A DNA stretch of 60,149 nucleotides, from positions 1 to 60,149 of the IMG/VR virus record IMGVR_UViG_3300033273_000263. One strand, 5' to 3'. This DNA comes from a virus. The translations under genes and the position numbers were made by a program. Positions 40,386 through 49,642 of this stretch are shown here, in pieces; position 1 is the stretch's first letter; every line of letters begins with the position of its first letter. Under the pieces are notes generated by a model. That model ran no database searches and was not told the DNA's origin. It worked only from the letters and a program-made list of their open reading frames with translations.

Positions 40386-41342
40386 TCAACACCCCTTAGA
40401 CTGATACTTTTTCTTTGTGCAGAACTTGCGAGGTTTTTTAGTAGTCAGTCCCATCATCGGAGGATCGAACCCCGCAGTGGGTCCATTAGCATCAGCACTA
40501 CCACTGAAACCACCATCACCAGCACTCATTGTGGGTGCCTCTTCAGGAATAAAATCTTCTTTGCGAGTCTTCATACGCTTAGCGTATTCATAGTAAGACT
40601 CACCAGGACGCAGTTTTTTCCAGTCAGAACCGCTGGACTTCTTAGCACTGGTACCACGATCTTCACGAGCACGTTGGTTAGGACCAGGACCACCTAACTT
40701 ACGGTCCTTGTCAGGATCGGGATGCCAGAAATCGCCACGCTCTAGGATAGTTTCTTCACCCATTGCTTTCTGTTTACGAAGTTTCTTAGGATCCTTAGTC
40801 TTGGATGCTCCGTAACCTTCTGGACTATCAGGATCTCGTGCAACTCCGTGTCTTGCACTTCTTTCATAATCAGACATATTTGCACGTCTTCTCTTTGCTT
40901 CATCTGGAGAATACTTTCTACCAGTGTTGTGCCATTCCTTACCAACGTGACCTCTCTTCTCAGCATCAGCAGAAGCAGCTCTACGCTCATTCTTCTTGCG
41001 ATTTGCTTTGAAGTCCTTCAATGTCATTCCTTCATCAACAGTCTTTCTACGACCACCGCTCATCGCTTGATCGTGCTGAACAGGTCTACCAGTTTTTTTC
41101 TTGGCAACCGCTCTCTTAGAACCATCAGGATTGATAAAGTCTGAAGGATAGGTTGCTTCAGATACTTCTTCCTTCTTCACAGGAAGGTTCTTCTCTTTGG
41201 TCTTAGCAAATTCTCTGACTGCCTTGACGGACATATCCTTCGCGGCATCACGAACTTCGGGAGATGGGTTGTCCATCTCTCCCTTCTGGGTGGCACGTAC
41301 CATCCCCATAAATCTACGTTGTGCTACAGACTTTGCAGGCAT
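40386..41342 (-). CDS. DUF3008-like, highly charged virion-type protein
   Basis: The 318-residue protein begins MPAKSVAQRRFMGMVRATQK, then SPEVRDAAKDMSVKAVREFA, the DUF3008 pattern. The middle is Lys/Arg-rich and low in hydrophobics (EAKRRRANMSDYERSARHG), the end Gly-rich with KFCTKKKYQSKGC. It may be a DNA-associated or unstructured virion protein. It overlaps the downstream gene at its ATG. Confidence 0.65.
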   Translation of the reverse strand: MPAKSVAQRRFMGMVRATQKGEMDNPSPEVRDAAKDMSVKAVREFAKTKEKNLPVKKEEVSEATYPSDFINPDGSKRAVAKKKTGRPVQHDQAMSGGRRKTVDEGMTLKDFKANRKKNERRAASADAEKRGHVGKEWHNTGRKYSPDEAKRRRANMSDYERSARHGVARDPDSPEGYGASKTKDPKKLRKQKAMGEETILERGDFWHPDPDKDRKLGGPGPNQRAREDRGTSAKKSSGSDWKKLRPGESYYEYAKRMKTRKEDFIPEEAPTMSAGDGGFSGSADANGPTAGFDPPMMGLTTKKPRKFCTKKKYQSKGC

Positions 41343-41704
41343 TAGATTTTACTCAATTCTTCTTGAACATATTCGTCAAAATCAATATCAGTGAGCAGTC
41401 CTTCCTCAAGTCTATTCAAGAAATAGAGGTAAGTCTTTAGCGCACTCCAGTATTGACTTTCTATCTTAAAGATAAGCAGCGGGATTGCTGCATCACCAAA
41501 CACATTAAACAATACGATTAGATGATTAATAATGAGATGATTACGTAACACCCCAGTCTTAGCGTACCTTCCAAAAAGGCGCTTCAGATATTTGAAGCGC
41601 ATCATATCTTCTTGGAAGTCTTCGTATGTTACTGACTGGGGGTTATCATAATGTTTCATTGCGAACAACATAAAATTGTCCGCATTGAGCACCGTAAAAA
41701 TCAT
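41342..41704 (-). CDS. Conserved T4-like phage protein, 120 residues
   Basis: A helical protein with FKYLKRLFGRYAKTGVLRNH and LIINHLIVLFNVFGDAAIPL. Proteins of this pattern recur next to structural genes in cyanomyoviruses. The stop overlaps the next start. Function unknown. Confidence 0.65.
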   Translation of the reverse strand: MIFTVLNADNFMLFAMKHYDNPQSVTYEDFQEDMMRFKYLKRLFGRYAKTGVLRNHLIINHLIVLFNVFGDAAIPLLIFKIESQYWSALKTYLYFLNRLEEGLLTDIDFDEYVQEELSKI

Positions 41705-41721
41705 AATATATTAGCAAGTTA

Positions 41722-42303
41722 TCAAGTGCCGAAGGTCAGAACTGCGCTGTCGGAGATAACTTCTTCTGCACCAGCGGTGCTTGTCAGTTTCACACGATAC
41801 TTGTAACCGTCTTCGGATGCGGTCAGACCAGTCAGTGCCAGAGATGCACTGGTTGCACCACTGATGTTGCTCCAGCGGGTACCAGTTGCAGTTTGGCGCT
41901 GCCACTGATAGACCACGGTACCAACGTCTGCAGTTGCGGTAACCGAGAAGGTTGCTGCACCAGATGCAGAAGTCTGTGCTGTGGGTTGTGCACTGATGGT
42001 GATTGCCGATGCCACGTCTGCTGCGATGGTGTCGTCAGACAGAGTTTCGTTAGCATTGGTATCGGGGTTGCTGAGGACCATCAGGTGCTCTGCCTTGTGA
42101 CGTGTCTTACCAGATGCGTCAGTATATGTGCGATATGCCCACCAACCAGGGGAAGTGAGACCACGCTCTTTGTTCTCGCTCAGACCTGCTTCGGTCGCAT
42201 CAACGAAAACGATTGTTTCGGTGGAAGAACCACTGCCGTTTCCACGGGTGGCTGCCACTTTGGTTTGGTTTGCTACTGCGTCAGTTCTCCCGTAAAGAGA
42301 CAT
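41722..42303 (-). CDS. Virion-type protein with C-terminal Ig-like domain
   Basis: 193 residues in two parts. Residues ~1-90 form a conserved small cyanophage domain (SLYGRTDAVANQTKV, GLTSPGWWAYRTYTD). Residues ~95-190 read as an Ig-like domain with VVYQWQRQTATGTRWSNISG, a core Trp and DGYKYRVKLTS. Ig domains on phage structural proteins often bind cell surfaces. A terminator-late promoter module precedes it. Confidence 0.75.
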   Translation of the reverse strand: MSLYGRTDAVANQTKVAATRGNGSGSSTETIVFVDATEAGLSENKERGLTSPGWWAYRTYTDASGKTRHKAEHLMVLSNPDTNANETLSDDTIAADVASAITISAQPTAQTSASGAATFSVTATADVGTVVYQWQRQTATGTRWSNISGATSASLALTGLTASEDGYKYRVKLTSTAGAEEVISDSAVLTFGT

Positions 42304-42334
42304 TGTTTCTTACTCCAGTTAATTGCCTATTAGT

Positions 42335-42342
42335 TATTTATA
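42335..42342 (-). promoter_or_regulatory. Late promoter TATAAATA
   Basis: Perfect late box sharing one base with the preceding terminator T-run, 31 nt before the Ig-protein ATG. Confidence 0.65.
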
Positions 42343-42365
42343 AAAAAGGGAGGTGTTACCCTCCC
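42342..42365 (-). terminator. Intrinsic terminator
   Basis: GGGAGG/CCTCCC stem, 6-nt loop, six T on the minus strand, just after the 67-residue gene. Confidence 0.85.
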
Positions 42366-42372
42366 CCTTCTA

Positions 42373-42576
42373 TCACTCTTCGTCCCTTGCCTTGATTGCT
42401 TTCTCAACCACTGCAAGTAGTTGGTCGTCCATATCGGTCTTCGTTAGGGTAACTGCCTTCTTAAGGATCACCAAGCAAAGTTCGATAAGTTTTTCGCCAA
42501 GTTCCTCATTATCAGGGATGTTTGATACAGCATCCTTTACAATTTTGGATGCTAGGGGAAGCAGAAATGCCAACAT
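42373..42576 (-). CDS. Small helical protein, 67 residues
   Basis: Two amphipathic helices (LLPLASKIVKDAVSNIP and EKLIELCLVILKKAVTLTK) and an acidic end. It ends just before a terminator. No family recognised. Confidence 0.6.
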   Translation of the reverse strand: MLAFLLPLASKIVKDAVSNIPDNEELGEKLIELCLVILKKAVTLTKTDMDDQLLAVVEKAIKARDEE

Positions 42577-42612
42577 AATTAACCTCAGGATAGAAACTCT
42601 ATCCTATATAGG

Positions 42613-43062
42613 CTAGTGGTTGTGAGATTCTGCAACTACAACTTCAAGATCCTCAACAGCAACGTGCTCAAAGATCCGACCTACTTCGTCTACGATGTCG
42701 TAGTGAGTCACTCTATGAGTGATATCGCCTTGGGGTTCTGCCATTTCCTCAAGGGTGTGACGCTCGGGAATAGTGGTGCACAGACCATAGTCAGCGTGCT
42801 CAACATACTTAGCACAGATGTGAGTCTTCTTACCCATCGCCTTAGCAACTGTCTTGCGACGGTTCAGCAGGTACTTGTCAGACTTATCGTGGTCACCGTC
42901 GTTGTCGATGTCCTTGTCCTCTTTCCCCACGGGATCAAGTTTTTTTGCTGCTTCCTTCAGAGTTTCCAACTCCATTTGGAGCAGTTGGCGGATGGATTCT
43001 TTCATTAGATCAGATTTCTTAGGGTTGATGATAACTTTGGTTTTCTTTTCAATTAAGTCCAT
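42613..43062 (-). CDS. EF-hand-like Ca-binding virion-type protein
   Basis: About 149 residues. A helical N-terminus ([20 protein letters not shown]) is followed by a DxDxDG loop, [18 protein letters not shown], typical of EF-hand or dockerin calcium sites. The C-terminus is acidic with His. The ATG at 43062 is preferred over the GTG at 43068. A head- or tail-associated role is inferred from context. Confidence 0.65.
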   Translation of the reverse strand: MDLIEKKTKVIINPKKSDLMKESIRQLLQMELETLKEAAKKLDPVGKEDKDIDNDGDHDKSDKYLLNRRKTVAKAMGKKTHICAKYVEHADYGLCTTIPERHTLEEMAEPQGDITHRVTHYDIVDEVGRIFEHVAVEDLEVVVAESHNH

Positions 43063-43064
43063 AA

Positions 43065-45137
43065 TCACTTACCAAAATTAGGAAACGCTTTATTGAAGAC
43101 TTCAGAAGCTTCCTTGTGCTTACCTTGCTTAGTCAATTCTTTCGACTTAGCAAGTGCTGCAGATTTTGCCTGCTGCTCAGGAGTCTTCTCCTCACCCAGA
43201 CGGCGAGCAACTTTGTCGCTACCTCTGGATACTGCACGGGCAGTCTTACCAACTACCTTCTTGATACCACGCTTAATGGCACTGCCTGCACGACGCAAGA
43301 GTGACTTTTTCTTGGTACCACTATCACTAGAGGAAGAACCACCAGAGGAAGAGGAGGAAGAACCACCACCGCTGCTGGAACCACCAGAGTAGGAAGAACC
43401 AGAAGAGGTTGTGCTAGAGGAGGAAGAACTGCTACTGCTCTTACCACCCGAAGAACGGATCTTATCGAGCAGTGCCTCACCCTTCTTACGAGTTTCAGCG
43501 TCCTTGTCGGAACCACTAGACTTTGCAGCGGGTTTAGAATCACCACCAGAAGACTTCGACTTGCTCAGTGCCTCACGCTTTGCCTTGATACGTGCTGCTT
43601 GGTAAGAACCAACAGCGTGACCTGCTGCTGAACTTGCAGCACCGATTACTTTCTTAGCACCAGACTTAACTGCTGCCTTAGCACCCGAACCAACTTTCTT
43701 AGCACCTTCGCCTGCCTTAGATGCTGCAGACTTTGCTGCTTCACCTGCCTTAGAGGCACCGCTCTTCAGAGCAGAACCAACAGCAGCTGCTGCTTTCTTG
43801 ACTTTCTGTACGCGAAGGGCACGACGACCTGCTCTAGCGGCAGGAGTCTTTGCTGCTGCCTTAGATGCCTTAACAGCAGAATCGTAATAGTCTTCAGTGA
43901 GGAGTTCCATTTCAGCGAAAGTCTCACACGCTTCTTGGAGGAGTTCTTCGCTGTCCAGGTCAACCAGTGCTTCGATGATCAGATCTTGCAGATCCAGATC
44001 GGTCAGGGTGTCAAACTCTTCATTGAGTTCATCAACCAGATCCCACATCCACTCTTCGGATTCCTTGACGCAGTTAGGAACTTCCTTACCACCCTTCATC
44101 TTGGTACCCTTAGCAACGTAACCATCCCAGCACTTGCCAGCACCAACATTCTTGCGAGCATTCTTCAGACCTTCTGCCAGATCAGGGTGAGGTGCATACA
44201 GGGGACCTTCATAGTTACCAGCAAATTCTACATCTTCTTTGTAGTTGCTACGTGCTTTCTCATCACCCATCTTGGCGAAACGCTCATTCTCTTTCTGACG
44301 AGCGATAGCAGAGACAATCTTAGAAGACTTGTTCTGTGCATCTTCCTTATTCTTACCCTTGGAGGACAGAGAAGTACGTGCCAGGTTACCAGCACGACGA
44401 TACATCGCGTTTTCTTTTTTCTTGTCGATGGGTTTGTAACCCTCTTCGACTTCATTCTCTTCTACGTTAAGAGTCTTGGGATAGTTCTTATCCCCAGGCT
44501 TAGCAGGATGCTCGCCACGCTCACGCTTAGCGTGAATGTTATCCCAGAGACCTTTCTTCTCCTCCAGGTTCTCTCCAGTTGTTTCTGGTTCAAATGAATT
44601 CTTGAGCGCACCTTTGCCGTACTGAGCCGTAATTTGCGCCCTAACCATATCAACTGCCTTCTTCTGCGCTGCACGAGTTGCTGCAGGGTCATACTTCTTT
44701 GCTCCTTTGTTAGAGGAAGCACTAGATCCGTAACGCTGATTTCCACCAAGACCGCCTCTTTCCATACGACGGTCTCTCAGGCGGTCTGCCTCTTCTTCTT
44801 TAATGACCTCTTCGGTCTTAGGGGAAGCGTCAGATGCTTTTGTACTGATGGAACGTTGGGTTGCTGTTACAGGTCCCTCAGTAGTTTGCTTTTCTTTGAC
44901 GCTATCAATCTTTCCAGAAGCAGCACTAGGTTTCGCCTTGATAGTTGCCATATTCTTGTTCTCAAGAATGATGTCGGCAATCTCGATGAGTCTGTCAGTC
45001 TTCAGTTTAGACTCAATATATTCGTGAATCTCCTTCACATCTTCACAGTTATGTGATGCATACTCAACAACGTATGTCACAGACTGTAGCTCTGCAGGGG
45101 AATACTTAAGTAGTTTCGCGGCGTAAATTGGGTCCAT
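43065..45137 (-). CDS. Large low-complexity virion-type protein
   Basis: 690 residues. The N-terminal ~70 residues are an ordered helical domain ([20 protein letters not shown]). Much of the rest is Lys/Ala/Glu-rich and probably disordered. Around 560-600 it contains a run of Ser/Gly with [11 protein letters not shown], and near residue 420 a helical [20 protein letters not shown] segment. It has [17 protein letters not shown]-like KA repeats. A late box lies 24 nt before the ATG. It is probably a head-associated or DNA-binding virion protein. Confidence 0.7.
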   Translation of the reverse strand: MDPIYAAKLLKYSPAELQSVTYVVEYASHNCEDVKEIHEYIESKLKTDRLIEIADIILENKNMATIKAKPSAASGKIDSVKEKQTTEGPVTATQRSISTKASDASPKTEEVIKEEEADRLRDRRMERGGLGGNQRYGSSASSNKGAKKYDPAATRAAQKKAVDMVRAQITAQYGKGALKNSFEPETTGENLEEKKGLWDNIHAKRERGEHPAKPGDKNYPKTLNVEENEVEEGYKPIDKKKENAMYRRAGNLARTSLSSKGKNKEDAQNKSSKIVSAIARQKENERFAKMGDEKARSNYKEDVEFAGNYEGPLYAPHPDLAEGLKNARKNVGAGKCWDGYVAKGTKMKGGKEVPNCVKESEEWMWDLVDELNEEFDTLTDLDLQDLIIEALVDLDSEELLQEACETFAEMELLTEDYYDSAVKASKAAAKTPAARAGRRALRVQKVKKAAAAVGSALKSGASKAGEAAKSAASKAGEGAKKVGSGAKAAVKSGAKKVIGAASSAAGHAVGSYQAARIKAKREALSKSKSSGGDSKPAAKSSGSDKDAETRKKGEALLDKIRSSGGKSSSSSSSSSTTSSGSSYSGGSSSGGGSSSSSSGGSSSSDSGTKKKSLLRRAGSAIKRGIKKVVGKTARAVSRGSDKVARRLGEEKTPEQQAKSAALAKSKELTKQGKHKEASEVFNKAFPNFGK

Positions 45138-45160
45138 CTCTAGGCTTCTTTTTGATAATA

Positions 45161-45168
45161 CTATTTAG
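45161..45168 (-). promoter_or_regulatory. Late promoter box CTAAATAG
   Basis: 23 nt before the 690-residue ORF and overlapping the TAG stop of the adenylyltransferase-like gene. Confidence 0.55.
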
Positions 45169-46309
45169 ACTTACGGAAGTCGCTGAACTTTTTCACCGAC
45201 TGCCCAGGTGTCATTTCCTGTACTGCTGTACGATATGCATCGGTACCAACCTTCCAAGTGTTACCAGATCCATCGTCTGCAGAATGATGCTTCTCTGCTA
45301 CCTCATTGAGGTGCTGCAACCAGCAACGGAATCTCCATCCATTCTCATCTTCAAAGATTGCATAGTTAGTTCCTCTATATACAATCTCACCACGAACACC
45401 AGTATCGAGGTGCTCTACAAGTGATCCAAGATTGAATACTTCTTTAGAAACGTATGCTTCACGGAGACCTTGCTGGTCAAGTTTGGGAGCAATGCTCCAC
45501 ATTTCTTCTACTTGCTGTTCTTGCTCAACAATACCCATCCCCTTACGAACAGCATTCATCAGGTTTTTTGCCAGTTGCTCGTTACCACCAGGGATACCCT
45601 TAGCAAACTCAGCGATGTTACCTTCAGCAGCAAATGCACGCATCTTAGATGCGGACATACCTTCTACTCCTTCGGCATCAGGGTCACGTTCACCTGCGGA
45701 TTCAACTCTGAGTTCTTCAAAATTGTATGCTGTGCCATTATACTTGTTAAGAAGATTGCTGAACTCAGCAACGCGATCAGAACCGACAACCATAGTAACA
45801 GAAGAATATCCCTCTTCATTGATTGCTGATAACACATTAAAAATATTCCCCTTGTCAGATTCATTTACAATAGCATCCTTATGGGAAGGATACATCTGTT
45901 TCATATATCCGATCTTTTCCTTGGGTTCAAGGGGGTTCTTCTTAGGATCCACCGAACGGGAGGGATAGATTCTATAGTCACCACCTTCTGCCATCGATGC
46001 TACTGTGTCAAGCAGTTTCTCGTGACCGATTGTGGGAGGATTGAAACGACCGAATGTGATGGCAATGGAACCAAGGTCTTGGACACTTGCATTGCCCTCG
46101 TCCTCAACAGCACCGTTTTCAGCACTTGCCTGTGCTTGCGCTGCTTCCTCTGGACTGACCGCTACTAGGCGCTGACCGCCCTCAGATTTTGCAACAATGT
46201 TACCAGTACGATCAGCGTAGTAACCGTGACCGACGTGTTGCAGACCACGTTTTGCTGCTGCTTCTCCAGCGACTGTACGTGCTTCAGTAATAAAACTAGC
46301 GAATCTCAT
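45161..46309 (-). CDS. NMNAT/cytidylyltransferase-like protein
   Basis: 382 residues. Residues ~75-260 form a nucleotidyltransferase domain: ITFGRFNPPTIGHEKLL (xxGH), VTMVVGSDRV, and GMSASKMRAFAAEG, which matches the ISxTxxR motif. These enzymes adenylylate NMN or a related phosphate compound. The C-terminal ~110 residues add a KOW/SH3-like segment (GEIVYRGTNYAIFEDENGWR). NAD synthesis is one option; a structural or nucleic-acid-end role is another. Confidence 0.75.
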   Translation of the reverse strand: MRFASFITEARTVAGEAAAKRGLQHVGHGYYADRTGNIVAKSEGGQRLVAVSPEEAAQAQASAENGAVEDEGNASVQDLGSIAITFGRFNPPTIGHEKLLDTVASMAEGGDYRIYPSRSVDPKKNPLEPKEKIGYMKQMYPSHKDAIVNESDKGNIFNVLSAINEEGYSSVTMVVGSDRVAEFSNLLNKYNGTAYNFEELRVESAGERDPDAEGVEGMSASKMRAFAAEGNIAEFAKGIPGGNEQLAKNLMNAVRKGMGIVEQEQQVEEMWSIAPKLDQQGLREAYVSKEVFNLGSLVEHLDTGVRGEIVYRGTNYAIFEDENGWRFRCWLQHLNEVAEKHHSADDGSGNTWKVGTDAYRTAVQEMTPGQSVKKFSDFRKSK

Positions 46310-46334
46310 CGTGTTATTCGTTGTTTCCCTTATA

Positions 46335-46342
46335 TATTTATT
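46335..46342 (-). promoter_or_regulatory. Late promoter box AATAAATA
   Basis: 25 nt before the adenylyltransferase-like ORF; it shares two bases with the TAA stop of the ligase-like gene. Confidence 0.5.
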
Positions 46343-47534
46343 AACCCCAGTTCTTCTCTACTGTGAAGTTGGCGCGGGAGAACTCCAAGCGGTCAACCAA
46401 TTTGAGAGCAGAACCAGAGGTGATTGCGACAAATCCTTCAGGTGCAGTGACCCGATAACCGCTATCCGTCTTTATATAGGTACCAATCGACTTGACCTTT
46501 TCCAGTTGACGGATGACCAGGGTCTTAGCAGCAATCAAATTCATATAAGAAGCAACAGTCATATAGATTGAACGGTACTGAGTGCGGATGAAACGCACAC
46601 CGTCTGCCTTGATCTTTTGATACTTTGCTTTAGTGCTTGCTTGTTTCTTGCTAGCGATCTCTTTGTCAAGAGTCTCAGAGTAATACTTCTCAAACCCCTT
46701 AGCGACTGCTGCAGCACTGGAGAATGTCAGACCGCGACGAATGAAGGAGTTGAAGTACACCTTGAACATAGCGGACAGGAGGAACTTACCATCTCCAGTC
46801 TGCTTAAGGATATCAAGGAAGGCAGATGCTTGCTTGAGAGAACCCTCTGCTCTGTTTACTGCGAGGTTGTACTGTGTTTGCTGTGCCTTGGTAAACTTAG
46901 AAGCACCACTGGCATCAGTGAAGTTGGAAGAGAACACAGAGATAGTGTTCACTTTCTTGAATCTGTTGACATTAACACCGAAACTAGCGTTCATATCACG
47001 CAGTTCAGGACCACCACTGTAGCGAGTGTGGAATACAATGCCGATATTAGATGCTGCAATCTTCTTACCCATCTCACTCTTCTGGGGGACAGCGTAAGTG
47101 ATGGTATTTGGTTGGAACATATAGCACGCTTCACCATTTACGGTGGCAGTTTTCACATCACCTTTCGTGAACAGAAGATCTCCCTGCACCACACCAGTAA
47201 TACCAAGTTTAGGGAGTTCACGAAGACAAGTCTTGAGTTTATTTGCCAGTTCACCACTGTAGAGAAGGTCAACATCCTTATCATTCATACAGATCTTGGG
47301 CACCTTGGCGAACACACCCTTGGTACCAACAAAGAAGTCTTTGGTTTCTGGGTGCTGACCACAGATAACAGCAGGTGCACCATCCCACTTGGTAGTAATA
47401 CGGATACCAGAGTCGGGTTCAGATAGCATCTTGCCAAGTTCACGGAGGAATGCAATAGCGTTCCTGCCGCCGTCCGAACCTTGGTTCAGGATGTCGTCTT
47501 CTAGGTGTTCGAGGTGAGTGTTCTGCTTTGCCAT
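46341..47534 (-). CDS. Ligase-like nucleotidyltransferase (KxDG motif)
   Basis: 397 residues with signs of the covalent nucleotidyltransferase fold used by DNA/RNA ligases. RITTKWDGAPAVICG has the KxDG motif with the putative nucleotidylated Lys; FFVGTKGVF follows; GVVQGDLLF resembles a motif-III/IV strand; NIGIVFHTRY; and SALKLVDRLEF could be motif V. Phage proteins of this kind are grouped as DUF6267, I believe. Ligase, RNA-capping-like or adenylation activity is not proven. It sits between an adenylyltransferase-like and a nuclease-like gene. Confidence 0.7.
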   Translation of the reverse strand: MAKQNTHLEHLEDDILNQGSDGGRNAIAFLRELGKMLSEPDSGIRITTKWDGAPAVICGQHPETKDFFVGTKGVFAKVPKICMNDKDVDLLYSGELANKLKTCLRELPKLGITGVVQGDLLFTKGDVKTATVNGEACYMFQPNTITYAVPQKSEMGKKIAASNIGIVFHTRYSGGPELRDMNASFGVNVNRFKKVNTISVFSSNFTDASGASKFTKAQQTQYNLAVNRAEGSLKQASAFLDILKQTGDGKFLLSAMFKVYFNSFIRRGLTFSSAAAVAKGFEKYYSETLDKEIASKKQASTKAKYQKIKADGVRFIRTQYRSIYMTVASYMNLIAAKTLVIRQLEKVKSIGTYIKTDSGYRVTAPEGFVAITSGSALKLVDRLEFSRANFTVEKNWG

Positions 47535-47583
47535 ATCTGTATTATAGCGCGTGATGGGGTCCTGTCCCCGTATAGTGGACAGT

Positions 47584-48489
47584 TTACCAGGGGTCCCCTG
47601 ACATCTTCAGACTGCTGGCAAGTTTCTCAGATTCATACTTGAATCTCATCTTCAGGATCTTCTTCGATCCTGCTTTGACACCAATAGAATCGTTACCAAC
47701 TTTCTCAAACTGGATCTGCTGAGTCATAATCGCTTCCAGTTTAGGGTTGTTGAGAGGATCTTCCACGTCTGCAGTGAAGGGTGCATTCTTTCCTTTACCA
47801 GTTACCTTAACATAGGGAGGGAATAGTTCTGTACTAGCATCGATCCACCCCCTGATGATATACTCTTTACGATCTTTCTGTTGCATCGTAGACAACTTCG
47901 CATACATCGCATCTCTACACTTGTTGAGAACATCAGATCCCATCTTATCGGTCTGCATCTGAACTGCCTTTGCTCCTCGGATAGCAGACTTTCTAGCACT
48001 AGCAGACTTCGGTAACTTGAAGTTCTTTACAACTTTGTCTACAGCATCTTTATTAAACTTTGCTAGGACAATACCCAGATCTTTTTCTACCGTACCAACA
48101 CCAGGGTTCTTAAAACCAATATCACCTTTACCAGATGTAGACTTAGCAGAAAGACCTAAGAATCCACCAGAGTTAAACTTAACTAAAACATCAGTTGGGT
48201 TCTTTTTCTGGTCAACTTCTGTACCAGTTACTGCCTTAAAAGAAAACCCAGGACGTGCTGTCCAATATACACTTTGAACACCACTATATCCATTTCTTCT
48301 TGCCCACTTCAAAAATTCTTCTGCCATTTTAATGGCACGACCAATCTGCTGAGTGCCTTGATCTGCAGTCAGTAGTGCAAGTTTCCTGGTGTACTGTGCC
48401 TCAGACGCATCATCAGGAAACTTATTATTGTTGAGAGCATACGCAGTGTAAATCTCATTTACATCTGCCAAGTCTGTATTAGCAGGCAT
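47584..48489 (-). CDS. Conserved protein, possible PD-(D/E)XK-like nuclease
   Basis: 301 residues. NPTDVLVKFNSGGFLGLSAK places an Asp and a Lys at PD-(D/E)XK-like spacing, but the middle acidic residue is replaced by Ser. A helix (IGRAIKMAEEFLKWARR) precedes it. The rest is basic and unrecognised. Nuclease function is therefore tentative. A late box precedes it. Confidence 0.55.
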   Translation of the reverse strand: MPANTDLADVNEIYTAYALNNNKFPDDASEAQYTRKLALLTADQGTQQIGRAIKMAEEFLKWARRNGYSGVQSVYWTARPGFSFKAVTGTEVDQKKNPTDVLVKFNSGGFLGLSAKSTSGKGDIGFKNPGVGTVEKDLGIVLAKFNKDAVDKVVKNFKLPKSASARKSAIRGAKAVQMQTDKMGSDVLNKCRDAMYAKLSTMQQKDRKEYIIRGWIDASTELFPPYVKVTGKGKNAPFTADVEDPLNNPKLEAIMTQQIQFEKVGNDSIGVKAGSKKILKMRFKYESEKLASSLKMSGDPW

Positions 48490-48503
48490 TAGACCAGAAT
48501 ATT

Positions 48504-49097
48504 TTACCTACTATTTAGATTGATGTGGGACAGGGTAACATTAAAAGCGATGCTGTACCTGTCTTGAGGTACTGGTGACTGATCAATCCAGTGCATAATC
48601 CAACTAGGAAATGCAACCAAGAGTCCTGTAACAGGTTTCACAATCATCCTGTGACTGTTCCAGTTATTATCTTCGCGTATTAAATCCCTCGGTACGGTGT
48701 ACTCTATGACACTATGTGGATTGGCAAGGATCAGGGGAGCAGTATGCTCATCTGCCTCTGGATAAAAAACGAAACTGATCCAGTGATTAGCGTGGATGTG
48801 TGGTTCTGTGTTAAAAGCATTCTGTGGTCCAGAACTATTTCGATTGATCCAGAAGTCACTGATTTGAGGATTTGCTTTCTCGGATAGACCGTACAGTTCA
48901 GCGAAATGCGGAATCTTACTATTGATATGGTCTGTCAGTTCTGGGATATCTTCTTCCAGTGGACCACTTTGCCACCCGTTCGTATGGTAAGAAGGTCTGC
49001 TCTTCTCCATATCAATACAGTATTGGAGAATCTTATCGCAATCTACAGAAAGAACCTCTGTTGCTAAGAAACTAGCAAAAGTGGGTTGCAGGTTCAT
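48504..49097 (-). CDS. 2OG-Fe(II) oxygenase-like protein
   Basis: 197 residues. NTEPHIHANHWISFVFYP has an HxH metal pair, then a PLILANP strand, LLVAFPSWIMHWI with the distal His, and RYSIAFNVTL. These match the same family as the 19.0-19.7 kb gene. Its ATG shares the A of the upstream TGA stop. Substrate unknown. Confidence 0.75.
   Translation of the reverse strand: MNLQPTFASFLATEVLSVDCDKILQYCIDMEKSRPSYHTNGWQSGPLEEDIPELTDHINSKIPHFAELYGLSEKANPQISDFWINRNSSGPQNAFNTEPHIHANHWISFVFYPEADEHTAPLILANPHSVIEYTVPRDLIREDNNWNSHRMIVKPVTGLLVAFPSWIMHWIDQSPVPQDRYSIAFNVTLSHINLNSR
48511..48518 (-). promoter_or_regulatory. Late promoter box CTAAATAG
   Basis: Lies inside the end of the oxygenase gene, 21 nt before the 301-residue gene. 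Confidence 0.5.
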
Positions 49098-49642
49098 CAG
49101 AATGTACCAGGTTTCTTATAGAGATTCATTGCAAAGCACCTACGATGAAAGTCTGTTCTTGGTACCTCGTGCAACATCTTAGCATCAAAGATCAGTAACT
49201 GTCTCTCGGATGGAAAGTATGGACTGTTGCCACCAAATATGATTGGTGCTGCTCCCTCATCAATGCGTATATATCCAACTGCAGCAAAATCTGCTGGGTA
49301 GTGATTGTGTGGTTTCACATAATCACCTGGTGTGTAGTCAGCACCCCAGCAGTTCCTCACTTCAAATTCAATGTCAGTAGTGCCGTCATTCAGTCCACCG
49401 TAAACTCTACCACCAGCATTGTACACAAGATTAGAAATCATCTTGCAACAAAGTTTTGCATATTCTTCACATAAGGGAAGACTCAAATCCACATCGGTTT
49501 GGGTACCTACTATATTAGAGGAGATAGGTTGCCCCTTCCCCTCTAAGATCCAATCATCGATTGCTTTATCTGCTTCAGTGATACATTCCTGTGGAAGAAT
49601 AAATTCAAACACAGGTTGACCAGCACCAACATAAACAGTCAT
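49097..49642 (-). CDS. 2OG-Fe(II) oxygenase-like protein
   Basis: 181 residues. YVKPHNHYPADFAAVGYI provides an HxH metal pair, IFGGNSPYF a strand, and LLIFDAKMLHEVPR the distal His. It is a sibling of the next gene and overlaps it by 1 nt. Substrate unknown. Confidence 0.7.
   Translation of the reverse strand: MTVYVGAGQPVFEFILPQECITEADKAIDDWILEGKGQPISSNIVGTQTDVDLSLPLCEEYAKLCCKMISNLVYNAGGRVYGGLNDGTTDIEFEVRNCWGADYTPGDYVKPHNHYPADFAAVGYIRIDEGAAPIIFGGNSPYFPSERQLLIFDAKMLHEVPRTDFHRRCFAMNLYKKPGTF

Noticed and set aside
43311-43440. Ser/Gly-coding repeat tract as a possible recombination hot spot
   Set aside because: It is a mixture of similar Ser and Gly codons without a regular repeat unit, so low-complexity protein coding explains it.
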